DNA from: Bacillota bacterium
GTDB lineage: Bacteria; Bacillota; Bacilli; Bu12
DNA length: 64,000 nt
Reading direction: 5' to 3'
Assembly (NCBI GenBank): GCA_014896485.1
Contig: JADBKH010000013.1
Span: forward strand, 1 to 64,000
The notes beneath the pieces are model-generated. The model did no database searches. It had not been told where the DNA came from and saw only the letters and a program-made list of their open reading frames with translations. Numbering within the stretch: position 1 is the stretch's first letter; each line of letters opens with the position of its first letter. Positions 17,508 through 26,157 of the stretch are shown here, piece after piece. Both the position numbers and the translations under genes were made by a program.

Positions 17508-18491
17508 CTACCCGTCGCTTTGGAGGTGGTGGAGGGCCACGGCGGCCGCACCGAGAATGCCGACCCGATCGCCCAGCGCTGCCGGGACGATTTCGACGAT
17601 ATCGGCCAAGGCTTTTAAGGCATGCCGTCGGGTAGCGCGCCGGACAGCGGGAAAGAGCAGGTCAGCGCTGTGGGTCAGGCCGCCCCCGATGACGACTCGA
17701 TCAGGATTGATCAGGTTGATCGTCGTGGCCACGCCTGCACCGAGTGCCTCCATCGCCTCATACCACAGGGTGGTAGCAAGGGGATCGTTGCGGCGTACGG
17801 CTTCGGCGACGTGAACCGCAGTGATGGCCTCGGTGGTGTCTGCCAACTCAGTCAGTACGGAAGGAATGCCCCGGGCGACCGCTTGCCTGGCGAAAGCGGC
17901 GATGGCCGACCCAGAGGCATAGGCTTCCAAACAACCGAAGTTGCCGCACCCACATGGACGCCCGTTGTGGACCAGCGTGGTGTGACCGATCTCAAAGCCA
18001 TTGCCACTGGTGCCGTCGAGCAGCTTTCCATGGATCACGACACCGCCGCCGATGCCTGTGGAAGCGGTGAGGTAGACCAGGGAGGCAGCCCCTTGGCCAG
18101 CGCCGAAGCGATACTCCCCCAACGCCGCCGCATTGGCATCGTTGGCCAGAAAGGCGGGCAGATGCAACGCTTCGCTCAACGTTGCGGTGAGGGGCACGTC
18201 GTGCCAGTCCGGCAAATTCGACGCTTCGACGATGGTCCCTTTCTGTACGTCAATCGGTCCGACACTGCCGATGCCGATGGCTGCCAAGGGCTGCTCCGAC
18301 TGATCGGCCAGCCGCTGGACCAGGGTGCGCAACCGTTCCAAGGCAGAGGCAGGTCCTTGCTGGGGTAAGGTGGGCATCCGATCTACGGCCAGTACCCTGC
18401 CATCTGGGGTGACCACTCCAGCTGCGATCTTGGTGCCTCCGATATCGACGGCCAGCACAGCCTTGGCGGCACTTGCGGCTCTTTGCTCCAT
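17508..18491 (-). CDS. ROK family sugar kinase (glucokinase-like)
   Basis: 327 aa. N-terminal ATP/phosphate loop VDIGGTKIAAGVV (residues 15-27), sugar-binding NDANAAALGEY, TGIGGG, a zinc-site EIGHTTL and the ROK zinc signature CGCGNFGCLE. The family phosphorylates glucose, N-acetylmannosamine or fructose; glucokinase is the best guess but not provable. There is no HTH, so it is an enzyme and not a ROK repressor. The ATG has GGAGTG on the minus strand. It is divergent from deoC, with three short palindromes in the shared region. With the nearby sugar transporter and beta-glucosidase broken, it probably serves general sugar metabolism. Confidence 0.85.
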   Translation of the reverse strand: MEQRAASAAKAVLAVDIGGTKIAAGVVTPDGRVLAVDRMPTLPQQGPASALERLRTLVQRLADQSEQPLAAIGIGSVGPIDVQKGTIVEASNLPDWHDVPLTATLSEALHLPAFLANDANAAALGEYRFGAGQGAASLVYLTASTGIGGGVVIHGKLLDGTSGNGFEIGHTTLVHNGRPCGCGNFGCLEAYASGSAIAAFARQAVARGIPSVLTELADTTEAITAVHVAEAVRRNDPLATTLWYEAMEALGAGVATTINLINPDRVVIGGGLTHSADLLFPAVRRATRRHALKALADIVEIVPAALGDRVGILGAAAVALHHLQSDG

Positions 18492-18516
18492 CTAGTCACT
18501 CCAGTCGGGCTCTTTT

Positions 18517-18581
18517 CGAGAACAGACGATGTTCTCATGATACCTCCATTTGCGTCAAACGCATCTGGTGCCTGTCACCAG
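18517..18581. promoter_or_regulatory. Three short inverted repeats between the ROK kinase and deoC
   Basis: GAGAAC-N7-GTTCTC (18517-18535), TGCGT-CAA-ACGCA (18551-18563) and CTGGTG-N5-CACCAG (18565-18581) lie in succession in a 130-bp divergent region. They look like operator sites for dimeric repressors, but I cannot assign a regulator. Confidence 0.35.
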
Positions 18582-18622
18582 TTGTGATAGACTGCCATCG
18601 ATGTGCAAAGGAGTGGATGGAT

Positions 18623-19291
18623 GTGAGCCATGCAGGGGGACTCGCTGATCGTGTCGAGAGCACCTTGCTGAAAGTCGACGCCCGACAGGCTGATATTGAA
18701 GCGCTCTGTCGGGAAGCACAGTCCTTGGGCTGTTTGGGCGTCTGTATCAATCCGTATTGGGTTGCTGCTGCCAAAGCGACGTTGGGGGAGGCACCGGTCA
18801 AGGTCGTGACGGTCATTGGTTTTCCGCTGGGAGCGACACAGACCGGCGTCAAGTTGGTCGAGATGGGCTGGACCATGCAGGCCGGTGCCGATGAGCTGGA
18901 CGTGGTGATGAACGTCGGGGCACTGAAATCTGGGCAGCGTGAGACCGTGCTCGATGAGCTGCTCACCTTGGTCAATACGGCCCATTCCCAACAGCGGGTG
19001 GTCAAGGTGATCGTCGAGAGTGCGGTCTTGACCGAGGCCGAAAAAGAGGAGGCCGCCCACTTGGTCGCCGAAAGTGGCGCTGACTATCTCAAGACCTCCA
19101 CCGGCTATGTGCCCAACGATCACCTTCTGGAAGATGTCCGCCTCTTTCGCCGCGTGCTGCCGGATTCAGTCGGCATCAAGGCAGCGGGTGGGATTCGGGA
19201 TCGGCAGATGGCCGAAGCGCTGGTTGAAGCAGGAGCAGCCCGTTTGGGAACCAGCAGCGCAGGGAAAATATTGAGCGGGTTGCAGGAGTAG
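18623..19291 (+). CDS. deoC: Deoxyribose-phosphate aldolase
   Basis: 222 aa. It cleaves 2-deoxyribose-5-phosphate to glyceraldehyde-3-phosphate and acetaldehyde in deoxynucleoside catabolism. The Schiff-base lysine is K157 in DYLKTSTGY, with the partner lysine in VVKVIVES and the core [17 protein letters not shown] 18623 is chosen because AAAGGAG lies 9 bp upstream; ATG 18617 in the same frame is only 3 bp from that site. The stop overlaps the udk start (TAGTG), so deoC-udk is a nucleoside-salvage operon. Confidence 0.93.
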   Translation: MSHAGGLADRVESTLLKVDARQADIEALCREAQSLGCLGVCINPYWVAAAKATLGEAPVKVVTVIGFPLGATQTGVKLVEMGWTMQAGADELDVVMNVGALKSGQRETVLDELLTLVNTAHSQQRVVKVIVESAVLTEAEKEEAAHLVAESGADYLKTSTGYVPNDHLLEDVRLFRRVLPDSVGIKAAGGIRDRQMAEALVEAGAARLGTSSAGKILSGLQE

Positions 19292-19929
19292 TGGGCCGCC
19301 CCGTTTTCATCGGCATCGCAGGGGGTTCAGGCTCTGGGAAAAGCTCGGTTGCCCAAGAGATCGTGCGTCGCTTGCCGAAAGAGTCGGTCGCGGTCTTGGA
19401 ACAGGATGCGTATTACAAGGATCAAGGAAATCTTCCCTTTGGAGTGCGGCTCGCCCAAAACTACGATCATCCTTTTGCCTTCGACTGGGATTTGCTGAGC
19501 GAACAGCTGGATGCGTTGGCCCGGGGCGAGGCCATCGAGCGTCCGGTCTACGATTTTCGCGCCTATACCCGCTCTGCGCAGACGGTGCGGGTGCAGCCGT
19601 GTGATGTGGTGATTTTAGAGGGACTCTTTGTCTTGGAAGATGCGACCCTCCGGCAGCGGCTGGACATCAAACTGTACGTGGATACCGATGCAGATGTGCG
19701 TATCCTGCGGCGGTTGGTACGGGACATCAACGAACGGAGCCGTACCCTCGATTCGGTGGTGGCCCAATACCTGCAGCGGGTGCGGCCGGCCCACCTGGAA
19801 TTTGTCGAACCGTCCAAGCGCTATGCCGATGTGATCATTCCCGAAGGCGCAGAGAACCGCGTGGCCATTGATCTGATCGTCACCAAGGTGCGCAGTGTCC
19901 TGCAATCGCGCGGAGTTACAGGCCGGTGA
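19291..19929 (+). CDS. udk: Uridine kinase
   Basis: 212 aa. It phosphorylates uridine and cytidine to UMP and CMP using ATP or GTP. P-loop [12 protein letters not shown] (about residues 8-19), substrate motif [27 protein letters not shown] and lid arginines [11 protein letters not shown] are all standard and the length is normal. GTG 19291 shares a base with the deoC stop, implying translational coupling. Together the two genes recycle nucleosides. Confidence 0.93.
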   Translation: MGRPVFIGIAGGSGSGKSSVAQEIVRRLPKESVAVLEQDAYYKDQGNLPFGVRLAQNYDHPFAFDWDLLSEQLDALARGEAIERPVYDFRAYTRSAQTVRVQPCDVVILEGLFVLEDATLRQRLDIKLYVDTDADVRILRRLVRDINERSRTLDSVVAQYLQRVRPAHLEFVEPSKRYADVIIPEGAENRVAIDLIVTKVRSVLQSRGVTGR

Positions 19930-20003
19930 TTGCCCAAAGCGTTTGGGACGAGTAACATCGCAGCTGGAAAGAGAAAAATTGGGGTTTGAGGAGGAGGAAA
20001 CCG

Positions 20004-20513
20004 ATGGCAGATCGAACCGTTCTTTTCGGCGGCAATCCGGTACCTCTTGCCGGCAACGCTGTCCAAGTCGGTCAGAAGGCGCCTGATTTTACGGCGGTCG
20101 ATGTCAACATGCAGGAGCGCCATCTGAGCGATTATGCCGGAAAAGTGAAGATCATCGCCTCTGTTCCTTCATTGGATACGCCTGTTTGTGACGCGGAGAC
20201 ACGCCGCTTCAATGAAGAAGCCGCCCAATTGGGTGAAAATGTAGTCGTGCTGACGATCAGCATGGATCTGCCCTTTGCCCAAAAGCGCTGGTGCGGGGCG
20301 GCAGGTGTCGACCGGGTGGTCACACTTTCGGATTATCGCACCGCCTCCTTTGGGGAGGCCTACGGTACTTTGATGCAGCCGGTGCGCTTGGAGACCCGCG
20401 CTGTCTTTGTCGTGGACAAGCAAGATCAGATCACCTATGTGGAATACCTGCCCGATGTTGCCCAACATCCCAACTACGAAGCGGCCCTTGCTGCTGCCCG
20501 TGAAGCCAGGTAA
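20004..20513 (+). CDS. tpx: Thiol peroxidase (atypical 2-Cys peroxiredoxin)
   Basis: 169 aa. It reduces peroxides in the cytoplasm with thioredoxin. Peroxidatic Cys62 lies in SLDTPVCDAETRRF and resolving Cys97 in KRWCGAAG, the Tpx arrangement. The ATG at 20004 follows GAGGAGGAAA and matches the family N-terminus (MADRTVLFGG). The gene is monocistronic and followed by a strong terminator. Confidence 0.94.
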   Translation: MADRTVLFGGNPVPLAGNAVQVGQKAPDFTAVDVNMQERHLSDYAGKVKIIASVPSLDTPVCDAETRRFNEEAAQLGENVVVLTISMDLPFAQKRWCGAAGVDRVVTLSDYRTASFGEAYGTLMQPVRLETRAVFVVDKQDQITYVEYLPDVAQHPNYEAALAAAREAR

Positions 20514-20533
20514 CCCCTTTTTCACATCCCTTT

Positions 20534-20570
20534 GCAAATGGGACAGGCCTATTCCTGTCCCATTTGCTTT
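20534..20570 (+). terminator. Intrinsic terminator after tpx
   Basis: A perfect 14-bp stem: GCAAATGGGACAGG (20534-20547) pairs with CCTGTCCCATTTGC (20554-20567), loop CCTATT, followed by TTTCCCC. The T-tract is short. Confidence 0.8.
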
Positions 20571-20594
20571 CCCCATCGGCAGAAAAGGCGGCCG

Positions 20595-23447
20595 CTAAAG
20601 ATCGGCTGCGGGCAACGTGTGCCGATCAATGGTTGGTACGGCCTCACAGAGCGCTTGGGAGACCTCAGGATGACAGGTAAAAAGCAGGACCTGGTGGCCC
20701 TTCGCACTCCACTGTGCCATCAGGTGGGCGAAGCGTTTCAGCCGCTGTGGATCGAAATTGACCAACACGTCGTCGATCAGCACGGGCGTCTGAATCCCAT
20801 GGCTGCATAGTTCGTCGATCAACGCCAGACGTAGAGCCAGATAGAGCTGCTCACGTGTGCCACGGCTCAGCTGCATCGCTTCCCAGTACTCCTGGTGGGC
20901 ATCCTCCGCAAAGAGGTGATCTGGCTGGTCGATCAGCACGCGGACCGCAGTGTAGCGACCAGCGGTGAACAGATCCAGGTAGCGACCTGTCTCTTGCAGC
21001 ACGTATGGCTGTCGCTCCTTTTCAAAGTGTTCCTTGGTCTTGCGCAGCAGCGCTTCTTGGGCAGCGAGGGAGAGGTAGCTGGCGATCTGCGCATCGGCTG
21101 TGGCACGTAGCGCTTCCCGTTGGGCCAGCAGCGTTTCGAGTCGTTCCGCCTGTTTCATCCGGGCCTCCTCTTCTTCGAGACGGATCAGCGCGTCGTGTGC
21201 TTGCCGGGCTTGTTGTTCAAACGTGTCGCGCTGCTGCTCCAATTCCCGTAGTCGCTGTGCCCGCTCCTCTATCGGCGTCTCTTCCAGAGCGGTCCACCGT
21301 TTTTCCAGAGTGACTTGTTCCGGACCCAAACGCAGCTGCAAACGGCGGAGGGCGTTTTCCCGCTGTTCGAGCCAACGCTCCCGTTCAAGCTGCTGTTGGG
21401 CCAAACGGCGAAAGGCTTCACGTGCTGCCTGTGTCGGCGTCGTCGGTTGGCCAAGCCCTGCAGACAAGAGTGAAGCAATCGCTTGACGGGTGATTTCCAG
21501 CACCGCTTCAGCTTCTTGCTCTTCCTGTGTAACCGTTTGCAACGTATGCTGCAAGGCAGCCTGTTGGCCGGTACGTTCGCGTTCAGCTTGCAGCTGGTCT
21601 TCCCGTTCGGTCACTGCTGGCTGGAGCTTTTGGGCAACCTGCAGGCAGCGCTGCAACTGTGTGACAGGATCGGCGTTTCCCTGGAGAGGATCAGGCAACG
21701 CAGCAGCACTTTCTCCGGAAAGCTGTTGCCATTCTGCCTGCCATTGCCCCCATTGCATGAGCAGCTGTGCGATCTGTTGCTCACTCTCCTGTCGCTGTAC
21801 CAGGGCTTGTCGTGCAAGAAGGATCTGCTGGGCAGCGGTCCGGGCACCTTGGGGGCTCAAGGAGGCCGGCAAGCGGTACCGGAGGAGGGTCTGTTCCCAA
21901 GCTTCGTCTACGTTTTCCAAGGTTTTTGATGCTTGCTCGCAGTGTTGCCGTGCCTGTTCATACTGTAACCGGTGCATCTCCACCCGTTGCTGCGCCTGAT
22001 GCATCTGTGCGGCGCTGGAGATCTGCTGCTGCCGCTCATGCCGCCACCACAGGATTGCGCCTGACAATGCGCCGATGGCGACGACTGCCCCTGCCCAAAG
22101 GTCGAAACGTCCCAGGCCGCCTCCAGCACCGATGCCGAGCACGGCGATCCCAACGGGCAGCCAGCGCCGAGGCATAGAGACGGATGGGGACAGGTGTGCG
22201 GCCGCATCGGCTTGCCGCTGGGCCTCTTCCAGCGCCAGTTGCTGTTGTGTTACTGCGAATAGTGCTTGTTCATAGCTGCTTTGGGCGGTTTGACGATCGG
22301 CTTGGTATCGGGCGATGGCATCTTCCAGGGCGACGCCGACCGTAACCTGCACCACACGTGCTTCGTCGAAAGCCGGTCCCAGTGTGTGTATCGCTTCCTG
22401 CAGGGCGTGCTGTGCGCGAAAATAGCGCGGCAACTCGCGGGTTTCGGCCTCCTGTAGCGCGGAGAGGATCGAGGCGTAGTCGTGCAGGAGCTGTCTCCAT
22501 CGCGCTTCTTGAGGCAGGTAGCGGAAAGGAGTGGCCAGCTGGGCCAAGCGCTCCTCGAGACTGTGTCGCCGTGACGCTACACGACTGCAAGCTTCCTGCT
22601 GGGAGTGTTCTTCGGCTTCGAGGCGTTCCAGACGGGCGATGGCCTCTTGTGGGAAGTCAGGACGCTGCGGTAGGTCGGCCAACGCCTGCTGTGCTTCACG
22701 CCACGCAGCCCAATCCTCTTCGACCGACCGCAACAGGCGTAGTTCATCGATCTCCTGCTGGCAATGGTGGCGCGCTTGCTCAAGTTGCGCTGCCGTTTTC
22801 TTTGCAGATGACAGGCGTTCCAGCAGCGCGTTGTAGCCATCAGCCTGGTGCTGTAGGGTCGCGATTTCCATTTCGATCTGCGCCCATGCGTTCAGTGTCT
22901 GGTTGAGGGTCGGTTTTTGTCCGCCTGGTCGCCAGAGAGTCTGTTTGGCCTCCTGGAGCTCCTTTAGAACGTGGGAGAGAGAAGCGCCGTCGATGCCCAG
23001 GCCTACACTGTACAACCGGCTTGAAGCCGCCTCTCCCCGCAGCAGATCGAGCGCTTCCAAATCCTTTAAATCAAAGGAGAAGAGACTCGTAAACAGCTGT
23101 GGATCTTCAAAACCGAGCAAATCACGTAAGGATGGTGCCTGTTGGTCGCTTTCCCGGGCAGTCAAGCGGAGTTGTCCCGTACCTTGCCGACTCTGGCGTT
23201 CGACGATCCAAGATTGTCCGTCATCGGTTTGCAGGACGATGCGCCCGTGCAAGGGTTCATCCTCCGAGCGGCGATAGCGGCTCCCCTTTTTGGGAAAACC
23301 GAAGAGGACACTGCGCAGCAAGTCCAACAGGGTAGATTTTCCAGCCTCGTTGGGGCCTTCTAGGAGCACCAGTCCGCTGCCTAGGCCCGTGAGCTGGAAG
23401 CGGCGCAGGGCGCCGAAATGCCGTGTGGCCACCTCAACGATCTGCAT
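20595..23447 (-). CDS. yhaN: YhaN-like SMC/Rad50-type ATPase
   Basis: 950 aa from ATG 23447 (GGAGGAAG ribosome site inside the end of yhaO). It has an N-terminal half-ATPase with Walker A GPNEAGKST (about residues 34-42), long Gln/Glu/Arg-rich coiled coils on both sides of a hydrophobic hairpin (WLPVGIAVLGIGAGGG, near residue 430) and a C-terminal half with signature LSRGTREQLYLALRLALID and Walker B VLIDDVLVNFD. The family resembles SbcC/Rad50 and partners with the YhaO nuclease in DNA end processing or repair. The TM-like hairpin inside the coiled coil is typical of YhaN and suggests membrane contact. It overlaps yhaO by 14 bp. Confidence 0.88.
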   Translation of the reverse strand: MQIVEVATRHFGALRRFQLTGLGSGLVLLEGPNEAGKSTLLDLLRSVLFGFPKKGSRYRRSEDEPLHGRIVLQTDDGQSWIVERQSRQGTGQLRLTARESDQQAPSLRDLLGFEDPQLFTSLFSFDLKDLEALDLLRGEAASSRLYSVGLGIDGASLSHVLKELQEAKQTLWRPGGQKPTLNQTLNAWAQIEMEIATLQHQADGYNALLERLSSAKKTAAQLEQARHHCQQEIDELRLLRSVEEDWAAWREAQQALADLPQRPDFPQEAIARLERLEAEEHSQQEACSRVASRRHSLEERLAQLATPFRYLPQEARWRQLLHDYASILSALQEAETRELPRYFRAQHALQEAIHTLGPAFDEARVVQVTVGVALEDAIARYQADRQTAQSSYEQALFAVTQQQLALEEAQRQADAAAHLSPSVSMPRRWLPVGIAVLGIGAGGGLGRFDLWAGAVVAIGALSGAILWWRHERQQQISSAAQMHQAQQRVEMHRLQYEQARQHCEQASKTLENVDEAWEQTLLRYRLPASLSPQGARTAAQQILLARQALVQRQESEQQIAQLLMQWGQWQAEWQQLSGESAAALPDPLQGNADPVTQLQRCLQVAQKLQPAVTEREDQLQAERERTGQQAALQHTLQTVTQEEQEAEAVLEITRQAIASLLSAGLGQPTTPTQAAREAFRRLAQQQLERERWLEQRENALRRLQLRLGPEQVTLEKRWTALEETPIEERAQRLRELEQQRDTFEQQARQAHDALIRLEEEEARMKQAERLETLLAQREALRATADAQIASYLSLAAQEALLRKTKEHFEKERQPYVLQETGRYLDLFTAGRYTAVRVLIDQPDHLFAEDAHQEYWEAMQLSRGTREQLYLALRLALIDELCSHGIQTPVLIDDVLVNFDPQRLKRFAHLMAQWSAKGHQVLLFTCHPEVSQALCEAVPTIDRHTLPAADL

Positions 23448-24738
23448 CGTCTTCCTCCAACAGCCGGCGCAGTGCACGCCGGGCGCTTTGTTGCAACCAC
23501 GTTGGGGGCAAAGTAGCGATCACTTCTGGCAAGCGCTCGCGCAGCAAGCGCACATGCGCACTGCGGGTAGCGGTCAACTCGGCTGTGATCGCTTCCAGCA
23601 GGGCTGTACGTGCTTCTGGATCGGCAGCGATCGCTTCGGCCATTTGCAGTAGGGCACCGCTAAAGCCATGGGGGTCGGGAGTGGCGAGCGCTTCGGGGCG
23701 CACGTTCGGCAGGATCTGCTCGATATAGACGAAGTCGGGGCGTTCTGCCTCGCCATCGCGCAACCACTGCAGCACTTCTGCTTGCACAGCTTCGTCCTGC
23801 AGGGCGGCGACTTCTGCCCCCCCTTCGACGGTAAGGCGTGCCACGCATCCGCGGGTGCGTCTGTCTACTCCTGCCTGCCGGCGCAGGGCTTGCTTTGCAG
23901 CGAGCAGCGCCTCATTGAGACTGGTCTCATCCGCCTGTCCCGGCAGGGTGATCCGTTCTTGCAGGAAGCGAACATCGTCGACTGCAACAAACGAGGGATG
24001 GGGAATTCCGGCTTCGTCGACACGGATCAGCAGGCAGCCCCGGTCCCCGCTCTCACCGAAGTCACGGCCTTGCGGATTGCCGGGGTAGCAGACCAGGGGA
24101 GCTGCCTCGTGCAGCGTGCGGTGGGCGTGGATGTGGCCGAGGGCCCAGCAGTCAAACGGCTCCCTGAGCAGATCGTCCAGCCGGCAGGGCGCGTCGTTCT
24201 CATGGGCCGGATCTCCACCGACGTTGGTATGCAGCAGAGCAACCGCAAAAGGGGCACTGTCTTGCCGGTGAAAACGAGACGCGTAATTGTCGGCGACAAA
24301 GCGACTGGGGTAGCTGATGCCGTAGATTTGAGCCAGCTCCCGTTGATCTAGCAGGACGGGGAAGCTGGCCACATGCCCACTGGGAAAGATCGTCAAGTTC
24401 TCGGGTGGCTTGAGGCGGGGACGTTGCGCATCGAGCGGGTCATGGTTGCCGGCGACAGCAAAGACAGGAATGCCCGCTTCTCCCAACCGATGTACCCCAT
24501 CGTAGAAGCGCTGTTGCGCGATTAGGTTGCGATCGGCGGTGTCGAACAGATCCCCGCCCAAGGTGACGAAAGCGGCCTGGTGGGCGATGGCTAAGTCGAC
24601 GATGCGCTCCCATGCGCGATAGGTTGCTTGTTGCAAACGTTCCATCAGCCAAGGTTGACGGAGGGCCAGCCAGCGAAAGGGAGTCCCCAGATGCAGGTCT
24701 GCCGCATGGACGAAGCAAAAGGGTTCCATACGCTTCAT
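23434..24738 (-). CDS. yhaO: YhaO-like DNA repair metallophosphoesterase (SbcD family)
   Basis: About 434 aa. Calcineurin-like phosphoesterase motifs in order: HAADLHLG, GGDLFDTADR, AGNHDPLD and GHIHAHRTLH, which bind two metal ions. It is a relative of SbcD/Mre11 nucleases and probably acts with YhaN at DNA ends. The start is uncertain: ATG 24738 (MKRMEPF), ATG 24729 or GTG 24753, none with a strong ribosome site. Upstream, on the opposite strand, lies the promoter of tRNA-Tyr. Confidence 0.87.
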   Translation of the reverse strand: MKRMEPFCFVHAADLHLGTPFRWLALRQPWLMERLQQATYRAWERIVDLAIAHQAAFVTLGGDLFDTADRNLIAQQRFYDGVHRLGEAGIPVFAVAGNHDPLDAQRPRLKPPENLTIFPSGHVASFPVLLDQRELAQIYGISYPSRFVADNYASRFHRQDSAPFAVALLHTNVGGDPAHENDAPCRLDDLLREPFDCWALGHIHAHRTLHEAAPLVCYPGNPQGRDFGESGDRGCLLIRVDEAGIPHPSFVAVDDVRFLQERITLPGQADETSLNEALLAAKQALRRQAGVDRRTRGCVARLTVEGGAEVAALQDEAVQAEVLQWLRDGEAERPDFVYIEQILPNVRPEALATPDPHGFSGALLQMAEAIAADPEARTALLEAITAELTATRSAHVRLLRERLPEVIATLPPTWLQQSARRALRRLLEEDDADR

Positions 24739-24785
24739 CGTAACGCCGCACACGCGTGTTTTGAAGGGGCAGGCGGCAAGTTACC

Positions 24786-24814
24786 TTGACAGGAGCGGAC
24801 CAGCATTGTATTGT
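24786..24814 (+). promoter_or_regulatory. Sigma-A promoter of tRNA-Tyr
   Basis: TTGACA (24786-24791), 17-bp spacer, TATTGT (24809-24814), ending 8 bp before the tRNA. A near-consensus stable-RNA promoter. Confidence 0.8.
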
Positions 24815-24822
24815 AGCCGCTT

Positions 24823-24904
24823 GGAGAGGTTCCCGAGCGGCCAAAGGGGGCAGACTGTAAATCTGCTGGCGATGCCTTCGCTGGTTCGAATCCAGCCCTC
24901 TCCA
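24823..24904 (+). tRNA. tRNA-Tyr (anticodon GTA)
   Basis: 82 nt class II tRNA with a long variable arm. The acceptor stem is GGAGAGG (24823-24829) with CCTCTCC (24897-24903) and discriminator A. The anticodon loop reads CTGTAAA with GTA in the centre, and the T-loop is GGTTCGAATCC. CCA is not encoded. It has its own promoter and terminator. Confidence 0.95.
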
Positions 24905-24916
24905 GTACATAAGGAG

Positions 24917-24950
24917 AAAAGCGCAACCTCCCCAAAGAGGTTGCGCTTTT
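24917..24950 (+). terminator. Terminator after tRNA-Tyr
   Basis: AAAAGCGCAACCTC (24917-24930) pairs perfectly with GAGGTTGCGCTTTT (24937-24950), loop CCCAAA. The flanking A and T runs make it functional in both directions, so it can also end the convergent pirin gene. Confidence 0.9.
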
Positions 24951-24967
24951 CGTCTTTCTCATGGCGT

Positions 24968-25963
24968 CTAGGGGGTATCGCCGTCGGTTGGGGTCGTGCC
25001 CTGCAGATGGGTGGCAGGGATACGTCCCATCCGGCCGGTCTGGTAATCTTCGATGGCCTGGAGGATCTCTTCGCGTGTATTCATCACGAAAGGTCCCCAC
25101 GTCACGATTGGCTCGCGGATCGGTGCACCACCCAGCAGCAGCACCTCGAAATAGGGGCTGTATTCAGTCTGTTGCTTGCGATCGGCCGTCAGGGTGATCG
25201 CTTCTCCCGGGCCAAAGAAGACCAGCTGACCATCGTGAAGGGGCACCTTATCGGGACCTGCAAAGCCACGCCCGACCAACACGTAGACGAGGGCATTGAA
25301 ATCCTTGCGCCACGGCAAGCGCAGCTGGGCGCCTGGCAAGATCGAGGCGTGCAGGTAATCAATGGGCGTCCAGGTAACGCCGGGACCACGATAGCCGCCG
25401 ATCTCCCCTGCAATGATGCGGATCATCGCCGAGCCATCGGCGTTGGCAACCCTTTGTACCCGTTCTTTGGAAATTTCCTGGTAACGGGGAGGCGTCCATT
25501 TCAGGGCGCGGGGCAGGTTGACCCACAGCTGGGTGCCATGAAAAAGTCCTCCATGTTCATACAGCGACTGGGGTGGCACCTCGTCATGCAAAATGCCGCT
25601 GCCCGCCGTCATCCATTGGGTGTCTCCGTCACGGATGAGACCTCCGCCGTCGTTGGAGTCGGTGTGCTGGAAGGCACCGTCGAGGATATAGGTGACCGTC
25701 TCAAAGCCACGATGGGGATGCCAGGGGGCGCCCCGGGCCTCTTTCGGCCCCCAAAAGATCGGTCCGATGTGATCCAACAGCAGGAATGGATCGGTGTGTG
25801 TCAGGGAAATTTCTCCTGGAAAGGGCCGTCGGACGGGGAAACCCGCACCCTCCAGTTGGCGGTGTGCTGTGACAACTTGCAGAGGCAGGCGTTCAATAGC
25901 TGTCGGAGGCGGTGCAGTGACACGCGGGAGGACCAGCAGTTGTTGTGTCTGCAGCGTTTGCAT
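24968..25963 (-). CDS. Pirin family protein
   Basis: 331 aa; bicupin fold. The iron ligands are visible in HPHRGFETVTY and in the GILHDEVPP stretch, matching the N-terminal metal site of pirins. The C-terminal cupin (GRGFAGPDKVPLHDGQLVFF) is degenerate as usual. Known pirins act as quercetin dioxygenases or redox-sensing regulators; the function here is not decidable. ATG 25963 is preceded in frame by GTG 25969, and AGGAAGAG could serve either. Confidence 0.87.
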   Translation of the reverse strand: MQTLQTQQLLVLPRVTAPPPTAIERLPLQVVTAHRQLEGAGFPVRRPFPGEISLTHTDPFLLLDHIGPIFWGPKEARGAPWHPHRGFETVTYILDGAFQHTDSNDGGGLIRDGDTQWMTAGSGILHDEVPPQSLYEHGGLFHGTQLWVNLPRALKWTPPRYQEISKERVQRVANADGSAMIRIIAGEIGGYRGPGVTWTPIDYLHASILPGAQLRLPWRKDFNALVYVLVGRGFAGPDKVPLHDGQLVFFGPGEAITLTADRKQQTEYSPYFEVLLLGGAPIREPIVTWGPFVMNTREEILQAIEDYQTGRMGRIPATHLQGTTPTDGDTP

Positions 25964-26061
25964 CTTCACACCACTCTTCCTTTTCGTAAGTACCAGTTGC
26001 AGTATAGTCCATCCGGAAGGAAAGGGCAAACCCATCAAAGCGACTAGATCACTTTATGTAT

Positions 26062-26091
26062 TTGACATGAAGAGAAGCAGCACGGTATGCT
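26062..26091 (+). promoter_or_regulatory. Probable promoter of the lacI-type gene and sugar operon
   Basis: TTGACA (26062-26067), 18-bp spacer, TATGCT (26086-26091). No clear palindromic operator was found nearby, so autoregulation is not supported by what I can see. Confidence 0.55.
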
Positions 26092-26157
26092 TTTTCTGAA
26101 ATCGGTACACAAAATTGTTTCACATCCCTGCCTACTGCCGGTTTCGAGGTGGATGCC

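Noticed and set aside
26092..26150. LacI-type operator upstream of the regulator
   Set aside because: The AT-rich ACACAAAATTGTTTCAC stretch is only partly symmetrical and lacks the central CG typical of LacI-family sites.
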